Origin: Oopsacas minuta
Taxonomy: Eukaryota > Porifera > Hexactinellida > Lyssacinosida > Leucopsacidae
DNA length: 35,206 nucleotides
Assembly (NCBI GenBank): GCA_024704765.1
Contig: JAKMXF010000341.1
Coordinates: forward strand, 186,704 to 221,909
Direction of reading: 5' to 3'
The translations under genes and the position numbers were made by a program. Below, one piece after another: positions 20,401 through 27,965 of this stretch; within the stretch, counting starts at the first letter, position 1, and each line of letters begins with the position of its first letter. The notes beneath the pieces are model-generated. The model was not told the DNA's origin, searched no databases, and was given only the letters and a program-made list of their open reading frames with translations.

Positions 20401-23400
20401 GTTCACAGGATGGTCCACTCGCTAAGCGTTACAACACCAGGAGGAAGAGTCAGGTAATCCCTGGTATAGCCTCAACAGCTAAGAAGAGCTCTGTACCTCT
20501 ACTGACTAAGTTCTATCTGGACTTCATAATGGATGAAATCAGGAAATCAAACCAGTTCTTTATCTGCTGTATAGTCCCCCATCCTCCAGAGATGTTACCA
20601 TTAGTTGCTAACTCTAGTGAGTTTAATGTACCGTTAGATGACTTTAATATTCCATTCGTACGCAAACAGCTCAAAGCAGGAGAGCTGCTTAAAGCTACTC
20701 GTATCTTCAAGCAGGGCTATCCGGAGATGATGCACTACTCAGAATTCCTGAGGAGGTTCGGGATACTTGAACAGGGGAAGAACAGGGTACAAGAGTACCG
20801 CAGTCAGAAGGAGCATGCAAAGGAACTACTAGAAGGATTTTTGGGACTTGACAAACTGAAGTATAAACTAGGACAATCCAAGGTATTCTTCCGTGTGGGT
20901 ACTCTTCATCAGATAAACTCTGTGCTAGAGGACAAGACAAACCAGACTCTGATTAACCTACAGACTAGATGTCGGGGGTATCTAGCACGACAACACTTCA
21001 AAGACCTGAAGGTACAGGAGCTAGCGATCAAATGCATACAAAGGAATGTTAAAGTGTTCTTTGATCTGAAAGGGTCTATGTGGTGGGACCTGATGAACGA
21101 AATGAAACCTGTACTAGAAATGAAGAAGACAGAAGATGAGAACAGGAAGCTACGTGACAAGATAGAAACCCTCACTCAGAAACTAGAGCAGTCAGATAAA
21201 GAGCTGGCTATCAAGAGAGAGAATGAAGATCTGCTAGAAGAGAGAATTGTAGCTATGACACAGGCTCTTACGTCAGAACGTGCTCACTCTACAGAGTTAC
21301 AGAATCTACAATCTGCTGAGCAGCTGGCTAACAGAGAGCTCCTAGAGAAAGTATTCAGTCTACAGAAGAGTTTGCAGGTAGCAACAGCTGATTCTGATTC
21401 TCTTAAAGATGAGAATGCTAAATTGTTAGTGAGGACAGAATCTGGCAGAGAAGTTTTTCAATATAACTCTACATCTGCTAATCAAGAGGTGGAGGCTCTG
21501 AAACAGAAGGTATCTCAGTACAAGATTGAGTTGGAGGAGACTTCTATAAGGAAGAAGAAGCTAGATTCTCAGTTTAGAGCTCTTGAGAAGGAGAGAGATG
21601 ATTTCAGCGATAGTCTAGAGCAGTTCAGACGGAGATTCAATAAGGTCAATTCTGAGCTGACGGATGCTCGTATTCATGGAGAGGAACAAGCTTCTAAGTA
21701 CTCAGAGCTTGACAAGAAACAGAGGAAACATGAAGCTGAGTTATCAGTGTTTAAGGAAGCAGCAGCCTCTGAGAAACAGTCCCGTGAGAAGTTGACAAGA
21801 GAGAAACTGACACTAGATGTAGAGCTTGAGAATCTACAGAGTACCTACAAAGCTATGGAGGATCAGTGTAATAAGTTGAAGAAGGCTAATGAGGAAATGC
21901 AGCTCTCTACCAGCACTAATGCTACACATGACCAGCACGAACTATCAGAGCTGAGGAGACAGAGGAATGCTCTGGAGCTACAATGTACTGACCTGGAGGA
22001 GGAGAGAGACGAGATGAGTATACAGTCTGAGAGGCTCGAGCAGGAGAAGCAGCGTCTAGAGTTGGAAGTACAAACTATACGGAGACAGGCCTTGAGAGAG
22101 ACAGAGGGGTTAGAAGATGAAATAGAGAAGACACGAGCTTCATACAACAAAAAGGTTAAGAACCTGGAGCAGCAGATCGAAGAGGAGAGAGAAGACAAGA
22201 GTGCTCTGCTACGAAATAAACGTGACATGGAAATTGAGTTACAACAGCTGAGATCTGAGCCTTCGTTTGATTCAGTAGCAATGCAGAAATTAAGGAAGAA
22301 ACTCATCTTAACCAGAGCTCTCCTAGATGACTCACAATCTGAGATTAAGAATGAGAGAGACAAATCTCAGAAAGCTAAGTCTTCTTACAAGAACATTGTA
22401 TGTCAAATGGAGGAGGGACAAACACAGGTACAGATACTTACTCGTAAGCTACGTAACCTTAACCTAGAGGTAGAGGATAGTAAAGAGAGTAATGAGAAGA
22501 TGCATATGAATATTATTGATCTGAATAAACAGCTGACTGAAGTGATTCGTAACAAGGAAGAGGCAGAAACACAACTTGAAGAGATGGATGAAGATTATAA
22601 GGAGGACAGGATCAAACTGAATAGTGCTACCCAGCAGCTGAGGATATCACAAGCAGAAGTATCCAACCTCCAAGAGAATATACTATCTCTAGAGGACGAT
22701 AAGAAGAGACTAGAAACAAAGATATACGATCTGGAACAACAACTCAAAAAGGAGACTGATGCAAAACGGAAGAGTAGTAATCCTGCTAACGAAACTAGAT
22801 TGCGTGAGTCTGAGTTGAGAGTAGAGCAGGAGATCAGTCACAAGAAGAGAGTACAAAATACGAATCACCGCCTGCAATCACAGCTAGATAAGGTACAAAC
22901 AGAACTAGACCAGCTGAAGGAACATGACCTAACCAAGAAGCTACAGACTGATATTAAGAAGCTACGCAATACTCTCCAGGAGTCAGAGGAGAGAGAGGAG
23001 ATAGCTGTGAAGAAGAAGAGAGAGTTAGAGAGACTGGTAGATGAGAGGGAACAGGACTTAGAGGAGAAGAACGATCAGCTGAGATCTCTGCAACAGCGAT
23101 CTGAAAAACTTAAGAAAACAATGGAAACAGATTTTGATGAAGACCTCTCTCTCGATGATGAAATGTCCACATCCTTTGAGGACTCCCCTCAAATACCCAG
23201 ACACTACCCATACAGTAGAAAATCTAGCTTAGGAGTACAGCACGTGATTGATAATGACTTTGACTTTCCGCGCCATAGCAACCACAAACACGCTTCCTCT
23301 GACTTAATAGACTCAGATGATAATCAATCTGTTCGTAGTTCTCACAGTAGGAATAGCAGCAGGTTTGATTATGATGTCACCATGAATAATAATACTCATC

Positions 23401-23921
23401 GTAAGTCTCATCTAATGCATGAAGATGACGTCACAAAATCAAGTTCCCTACTAATACACTCACGACACTCTCCTACCGACTTCCTGCCTTCCAGGAGTAG
23501 GAATAAGAGACCTGTCTATGAGAATACGCTTGATGAGACATTGACCTCTAACAGAACTAGTGAACTCATCTCCAAATACGACTCATTAGAAGAGATAAAC
23601 AAGATAGGACTAGGGAATCGGCCTAACAGCTCTGCTAGCTCACGAACTCGCAGTATACAAGAGAAGAACTACGGAAGTACGGGTAATGCACAAAAACGCA
23701 ACAAATCAGATCTTCAATTCAGTGACACTGATAGCGTGAACTCAGCTGTTTCCTCTCGGACAGGTCAGCCTGAACCTATGGACGAATCTATAATCTCCCC
23801 TCGAGAGCAGAATCCCTCAGCCACAGGGAAATCCACGAAAGAGAAATTATTAGCCAAACGTCAGAAGAGGAAAGATCGAACTTTTCAACAAGAACAAGTA
23901 TCCACGAGCAATGTTCTTTAG
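17478..23921 (+). CDS. MYO18: Unconventional myosin XVIII (2147 aa)
   Basis: An actin-associated myosin. In studied animals class XVIII acts as a scaffold with little or no ATPase activity, linking actin to membranes or Golgi and co-assembling with myosin II. The order is: a disordered N-terminus; PDZ (about 164-250, G-D-F-G-F-S-M); the class XVIII linker (H-W-L-V-H-K...D-H-D-D-V-E); and a motor (about 395-1150). The motor has P-loop GTSGSGKT (480-487), a non-canonical switch I (S-A-S-T-R...A-T-R-F) and switch II DTPGFQ (777-782) followed by H-N-Y-T-Q-E-R-L-Q. An IQ motif (L-Q-T-R-C-R-G-Y-L-A-R) lies near 1160-1170, a long coiled coil at about 1215-1880, and a Ser-rich, probably disordered tail at 1880-2147. 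Human MYO18A is 2054 aa, so this is full length. A 6.4 kb single exon is remarkable. Confidence 0.95.
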   Translation: MSKNVVSRKESRIKGIFSSKKVPVEKRLEISPPTSGYRPGHSSLATTDINTIIPPIPRLPTSPPSLATINNAPTYHRDKQIIPLSNRESSKSLMSSMDTIPFPQYDKPPPSNLTPSNHAGSFHDLILNFNSSPRTPLRYQSRLELDLVSRDVHVEPEQVGQTVEVAPRSVILYKSATGDFGFSMNRCAPDEIPLHILEPRNTNTTQNGLISGDRLVEVNNYNVEQCTHDQVVDIIRNCGDSVELQVVAPPELYELAIRGALVPLTTQAKKTSTSAPLRRKSFHQRTVHSNFIGRMQKKSALRIRNSIREPSDTTGLHWLVHKAGYCGVIPVDDVTSTSSNPPGMGRYSDLKRSVSGLVDGYRVKVAETGQVLSVDHDDVEPAQNIVQGIENLAELTYLNETNCIHVLRTRYNNSLVHTYAGRHLIVINPIRELKCFSERVIEMFRGCQKDDMPPHIFAVAQTAYSEMRFSRQDQTLVMQGTSGSGKTYNARYVFGYLSTIAAYPHSELTKETFFAAEVLLLSMGSASTRLNGQATRFTNFTSLQFDSLGRLVSAVITPYLLERNRVVEPPPGEQNYNIFYQLYFSAEEQLSADLLLNQNYSNDKPHLNFSDISLDSAEYNFLWNLIQHSLQLLDISEEEARGIWSLLAAVYHLGHAGATVTPKGTGKFNDPVAAQNAATTLGTNVDTLQQELFYHMNTARTSYSSSVGLNSPSASINSNSSASSSLSPAARAQAAVKWFMIGLYEHAFHAMVLLINRALRGVSSHNKSNVTSINVLDTPGFQNYSIASETASFDDLCHNYTQERLQMLFFDYSFTQELDRYMEEEVPWTFSETPMSPLRIIDAIDKNSSQPKYSTDHKNEGIDSKGLFWILDEESSFPGSSDQMLVERIKINFNGNMQSHSRSAPPLQVQGESKFLISHFQNSYPVTYHVTNWLERVRENHSIRSVPAILSSSKRPPIAAIFQGKGIASASLNLSSQDGPLAKRYNTRRKSQVIPGIASTAKKSSVPLLTKFYLDFIMDEIRKSNQFFICCIVPHPPEMLPLVANSSEFNVPLDDFNIPFVRKQLKAGELLKATRIFKQGYPEMMHYSEFLRRFGILEQGKNRVQEYRSQKEHAKELLEGFLGLDKLKYKLGQSKVFFRVGTLHQINSVLEDKTNQTLINLQTRCRGYLARQHFKDLKVQELAIKCIQRNVKVFFDLKGSMWWDLMNEMKPVLEMKKTEDENRKLRDKIETLTQKLEQSDKELAIKRENEDLLEERIVAMTQALTSERAHSTELQNLQSAEQLANRELLEKVFSLQKSLQVATADSDSLKDENAKLLVRTESGREVFQYNSTSANQEVEALKQKVSQYKIELEETSIRKKKLDSQFRALEKERDDFSDSLEQFRRRFNKVNSELTDARIHGEEQASKYSELDKKQRKHEAELSVFKEAAASEKQSREKLTREKLTLDVELENLQSTYKAMEDQCNKLKKANEEMQLSTSTNATHDQHELSELRRQRNALELQCTDLEEERDEMSIQSERLEQEKQRLELEVQTIRRQALRETEGLEDEIEKTRASYNKKVKNLEQQIEEEREDKSALLRNKRDMEIELQQLRSEPSFDSVAMQKLRKKLILTRALLDDSQSEIKNERDKSQKAKSSYKNIVCQMEEGQTQVQILTRKLRNLNLEVEDSKESNEKMHMNIIDLNKQLTEVIRNKEEAETQLEEMDEDYKEDRIKLNSATQQLRISQAEVSNLQENILSLEDDKKRLETKIYDLEQQLKKETDAKRKSSNPANETRLRESELRVEQEISHKKRVQNTNHRLQSQLDKVQTELDQLKEHDLTKKLQTDIKKLRNTLQESEEREEIAVKKKRELERLVDEREQDLEEKNDQLRSLQQRSEKLKKTMETDFDEDLSLDDEMSTSFEDSPQIPRHYPYSRKSSLGVQHVIDNDFDFPRHSNHKHASSDLIDSDDNQSVRSSHSRNSSRFDYDVTMNNNTHRKSHLMHEDDVTKSSSLLIHSRHSPTDFLPSRSRNKRPVYENTLDETLTSNRTSELISKYDSLEEINKIGLGNRPNSSASSRTRSIQEKNYGSTGNAQKRNKSDLQFSDTDSVNSAVSSRTGQPEPMDESIISPREQNPSATGKSTKEKLLAKRQKRKDRTFQQEQVSTSNVL

Positions 23922-24198
23922 CCTTTGTTGTTCATAAACTAAAGCTGTCAATTCCTTGTTGTAATCTGTGTTTGATTATACTGTGAATTCTTAGATTTAA
24001 TCATCAGCAATTATTTACATGTGCACTGCCAATCGAGAACGGTGGACCAGCCTTTGATCCTTCTTGTATTATGCATACAATTTGATAATAAGTATATATT
24101 TTAATGTCGCCTGTTTCTTTTTAGCTTTAATCTGTATCACTCTGTTCTAGAATTATACCCTTTGTATAATTGTATCCTCTAATGTCTCTAATCAGCTA

Positions 24199-24204
24199 AA
24201 TAAA
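24199..24204 (+). promoter_or_regulatory. Candidate polyadenylation signal for MYO18
   Basis: An AATAAA hexamer lies 278 bp after the MYO18 stop codon, in the right orientation and before the next repeat element. In DNA this AT-rich the hexamer can occur by chance. Confidence 0.4.
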
Positions 24205-24249
24205 TATCTACCTACTTCCCATCCTTAGTCTGTAATGAGGTTACTTTGA

Positions 24250-24403
24250 GATTAACCGAATACGGCTGGGAAAATGTGTGATTTTATGACGTAATAAGGT
24301 GCTGGAATCTCGATTTGAGTGCGGGAATTAGATAAAACGAAGTGGTAAAATTACGTGTTCCTTTTTGTTACGAAAGTAACACTTCGGCCGTAATCGGTTA
24401 ATC
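24250..24403. mobile_element. Small inverted-repeat element (about 154 bp)
   Basis: GATTAACCGAATACGGC at 24250-24266 is matched as an inverted repeat by 24387-24403, with one mismatch in 17. The interior includes another hairpin, GTTACGAAAGTAAC. There is no clear target duplication and no ORF. The architecture suggests a MITE of unknown superfamily. Confidence 0.6.
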
Positions 24404-25845
24404 AATTGATTTTGAACTCAGTTATTCTCCTATCATAATCACAATATTCACATTAACGAGCCTGCCGCTCAATCATTTCGCAATAATAAATTGTCCCCTC
24501 CCCCAATTATTCTCCCCCCCGCCCCCTGTAAATTTACATGTAAGTATTATTAGCTTTATTAAATTTATATTCACAAATGATATTTACAAAAGATCATTCA
24601 GTCAATTAAATATAAATATACCCCTGATTATAATTCAAATCTAGCAATGAGGATTTGAATCAAGGCCTTTCGGATTAAATACAAGTATGTAATTAATTGC
24701 AAATTGAACGCGCCACATACGCCTGGATAACACCCTAGACTATGCATACATAGCAAAGCTACGGTGCATACTATATGGTGCAACCCCTAGGTAGGGTACG
24801 TATGTATACATTTGGTCCACCCCTTGTTTTCTAGATATAATATTCTATAAATTTCAATAAATAACAGAAATCCTTGGATTGGATTGTATAAACAGAGGAT
24901 CAGTAAATAGGATTGTGAACCCCTAAGAGACCAAAATATTACTCATAATACATAATACACGGTAGCAGTATACTAAAAAGGCCTGAGACGGAAAATTTAT
25001 CCCTTCAAAAATAGGGGTACCATGCAACCAATATTTTCATATAAATTGGTTGTGAGGTGAAGAAAATTGCTAAACCAGTTAATGTGTTAATTTTGGGATC
25101 AAAGTTTTAGTGACTGCATGGACTGGAAAAATAATGGTAAATGATATAAATCCACCAACTAATGATAGTATGAAAAATCGAAAGTACAAAAAGAATCTGA
25201 AGTAAATATAAATCAGTTATTTCGTATAATAATTGGAAGTCAGCAATAGATATATTATCACCAGCAAGGAATTTATTATCCTTCAAAGTATGTCGGTCTT
25301 AGCCTGTCTAATATCGTGATGGAGGCTATTAATAATTACATCCGGATGCGGGATGAGTAACTACCTTTGGGAGAGGATCAGTCTCTTTATTTACAAAATC
25401 TTTGATGTTGGAACTGGCTATGGTTCCGCATGCTGATTTAGAATTTAAACAGCTCATGTGGAGTCTAGAATCACTCAAACCCGCATGCCTAGGACCCCCG
25501 CATGATAAGATTTCCTGCAAAATTATTTAAACGAGGCTTGGTATTTTGGAGAGAGACTCAATTTCGTGTCAAGCACGAATGGTATTTTTATAGTGGGCCA
25601 ATATCGGATTTCTGTGGCGGAATTCACGTTAAGGAATCTGGTAGTGGTAGTAATATATGATTTATGGGTGAGGCATTGAATCGTATTTGAAGAAAAACAT
25701 CGACTTTCAGGATATCATTGATGACTTTGCAAAAATGACATCAAGAAAAAGGTTAATTTGACGGATATGTGATAATGCATTTATCTAATTACTTGTATAC
25801 TACATATTGAATGTATTTTCATACAATTGTATTTAGTCTTAATGG

Positions 25846-25905
25846 AATACGTAGGGCCCGCCAAATGTATGGCCTAGGGCCCCGAAAAGTCTTAATCCGG
25901 CCCTG
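25846..25905 (-). mobile_element. Terminal fragment of a hAT-like transposon
   Basis: On the - strand, starting at 25905, the sequence reads CAGGGCCGGATTAAGAC and then GGGGCCCTAGGCC. This resembles the terminal and subterminal sequence of hAT-family elements common in animal genomes. I see no matching opposite end nearby, so it is probably a truncated relic. The assignment rests on recognition of the end sequence only. Confidence 0.4.
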
Positions 25906-26159
25906 CACATAATCTATACAGTGGGTATCGCTGATAAGAACACAGGTGCACAGTGAATTCCCTCTAACATTATTCACTAGGGAATTGGTTCTACCCAATG
26001 TTCCCCTCTGGTGAATAATATTTCCTGAACATATATAATTCAGTAGGGAATATGACTCCCCAAACATTAATCTAGTCTCCAGAAAATAGGATTCCCTAAT
26101 CCTTGTAGTTAGTGTTAAGTATTTCGTTGAAACATTATAACATAGGTTTATACGTTCAA

Positions 26160-27659
26160 ATGCAAAATCTCTCTAACAGTCCTACACAAGCTAGACTCTT
26201 GTCTGATATGGAAAAGTGCAGTGAGATTGTATACTCACTGCTGGAAGTAGATCAGAAGCAGAGCGAGCAACATTCTCGTAAACACGTCCTGAATGAAGCT
26301 AAGCTCCCAACCACTGTTAAGACTTCAAGACATCGTAAGAAGATGGCTGTCACTCAGAATCCTCCTCCTGCTAAGAGACATGCTACTAATAACACTAGAG
26401 TAGGAAATAAACAGAATTCCACCACCCTCACTAAGAAAGATAAACCCGATGACTTACCTACTAAACTATCAGCTAGTCACTCTGACGTCACGCTGAGGTC
26501 AACTACTACAGATTACACACTACCTCCCACCTCCTCTATTACATCACCAGCTGTTATCAGCACAGTTCCTGCCTACTCCTCTCAGACCAGTTCTCATCTC
26601 CTTTCTCTAGCTACTCAGAGACTAATGCAGTCTCTAGCTCATAGATTAGACCCCTCCAGGAGCTCTCACTTATCTCTTCCCTACGAATGTCAAGGTCTGT
26701 TACCCCAACTGATGGCGGTAATTCAGCTCCTAGACTCAACTAATCCAAACCCCCTCCCCCTCCCTCCTGCCCTCTCCTCCACCTTCTCCTCTGATCTAGG
26801 TCCTCAGGTGAAACCTCTCTCTACTTCAGACCTCAAAGCTTACAGTCATTCCCTCCTACCAATACGACACGAGGTAGGAACTAATACTGAAAATCCTACA
26901 GCCAGTCGAGCATCCTCTGAGATAGATCAGCTGAGATCTGAGGTGACTAGATTGAAGGATGACAGATGTCGCTTGTCAGAACAGTGTCAACGGTTAGAGA
27001 ATTGTCTACGGAGACTGAGAACTAACAGAGACGAGCTAGCACACCAGTTGTCACAGACTACACGACAGCGTAACAGTCTTAACTCAGCACTACAGCAGCT
27101 GAAAGGTGACCTCAATGATTTTGAAGAGAGAAACAGGATATTTTCTTCAGAACTAGAGAGAGGAAATGAGCTATACAGCTCCTCTGTACGCTCTCTGAAT
27201 AGTTCTATACATCTACTGGACCCTGCTGTCACTCATAGTGCTGAGTTAGATAGTTTAAGTGTAGGTACTCACGTATCTGAGACGATTATAGCTAAGGAAG
27301 CAGAGTTACGGAGAGTGAAATCAAAGTGTGGAGAGTATAAGGATATCTTACTGCACACACACAGGAACTTACTCAAGAGCATGAGAGATACCAACTCTTC
27401 TCAACCTGTGTGTATAGCTGAGACAGTTAGAGAACTAGAGAACTTTGTTAAGCGAGATAAAATCATAGATTCATCAGCTGTTAGTTCTGTCAATAGCTAT
27501 GTCAGACAAACACCTGAGAAACCATCAGCATCGAATGTAATGCCTGTATGTAGTACTCTGACTAATGAGTCAGCATTTGAGGACAGGTTGTACCAACTGG
27601 ATGCACAGATTAGTAAGCTACAGCTTAACATTAATCAAAGCAGAGATCAGTTACATTAA
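26160..27659 (+). CDS. Unassigned coiled-coil protein (499 aa)
   Basis: The first ATG in frame is at 26160 (M-Q-N-L-S-N-S-P). The frame stays open upstream to 26112 but has only a GTG there, so a 499-aa product is most likely. The N-terminal ~150 residues are basic and Ser/Thr/Pro-rich and probably disordered, with a K-R-H-like basic patch. A helical block near 160-215 (L-A-T-Q-R-L-M-Q-S-L-A-H-R-L) precedes a Pro/Leu-rich stretch, and a coiled coil runs at about 250-340. A weaker helical tail ends in L-Q-L-N-I-N-Q-S-R-D-Q-L-H. I do not recognise the family. The architecture is like that of many centrosomal or ciliary coiled-coil proteins (CCDC type), but no signature proves it. Codon use and lack of introns match the neighbouring genes, so I take it as real. 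Confidence 0.8.
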   Translation: MQNLSNSPTQARLLSDMEKCSEIVYSLLEVDQKQSEQHSRKHVLNEAKLPTTVKTSRHRKKMAVTQNPPPAKRHATNNTRVGNKQNSTTLTKKDKPDDLPTKLSASHSDVTLRSTTTDYTLPPTSSITSPAVISTVPAYSSQTSSHLLSLATQRLMQSLAHRLDPSRSSHLSLPYECQGLLPQLMAVIQLLDSTNPNPLPLPPALSSTFSSDLGPQVKPLSTSDLKAYSHSLLPIRHEVGTNTENPTASRASSEIDQLRSEVTRLKDDRCRLSEQCQRLENCLRRLRTNRDELAHQLSQTTRQRNSLNSALQQLKGDLNDFEERNRIFSSELERGNELYSSSVRSLNSSIHLLDPAVTHSAELDSLSVGTHVSETIIAKEAELRRVKSKCGEYKDILLHTHRNLLKSMRDTNSSQPVCIAETVRELENFVKRDKIIDSSAVSSVNSYVRQTPEKPSASNVMPVCSTLTNESAFEDRLYQLDAQISKLQLNINQSRDQLH

Positions 27660-27965
27660 TACAGTCTACTGATCAGATGTACTTTTCTCTTTTAAAGGTT
27701 TAACTTCCATAACTGAATATTCTAGCTCTGCTATGTTGCGTTATTGGATTCAATTTATTGTCAGATTAGTAGTAATAATACATTCCATTTTACCACACAT
27801 GTAGCTAGGATTTATATAAACATTTTCGAAACTGTATGACATATTTCTAGCAATCGAAATATATTAGTTTTCGATTTATTTTCAGCAATTCCGTACTAAC
27901 ATTCCTCTGAATTATATTGTTACCATGATGATAATTCACCTTAGTATATCACGTTGAAGTATTGT
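27660..27965. other. Short intergenic spacer, nothing recognised
   Basis: About 300 bp between the coiled-coil gene and RAB3GAP1. It is AT-rich and must hold the 3' end of one gene and the promoter of the next. I see no specific motif. Confidence 0.5.

Larger units (their letters stand above)
23922..26159. other. Intergenic region with transposon fragments, no gene seen
   Basis: 2.2 kb. It holds a likely MYO18 polyadenylation signal (24199-24204), a short inverted-repeat element (24250-24403), and a hAT-like terminal sequence (about 25846-25905). The remaining AT-rich DNA (about 24404-25845) gave no protein-like frame on either strand and no RNA gene I recognise. Confidence 0.55.

Noticed and set aside
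21863-22363. 166-codon frame on the - strand within MYO18
   Set aside because: Ser/Leu-rich antisense shadow of the Glu/Lys/Leu coiled-coil codons. Other minus-strand frames in MYO18, CDC27 and RAB3GAP1 are explained the same way.
27954-27965. Extended RAB3GAP1 N-terminus starting at TTG 27954, and a similar GTG start at 26112 for the coiled-coil gene
   Set aside because: Nuclear genes normally start at ATG. The first in-frame ATGs are at 27966 and 26160, and nothing in the upstream codons is conserved-looking.
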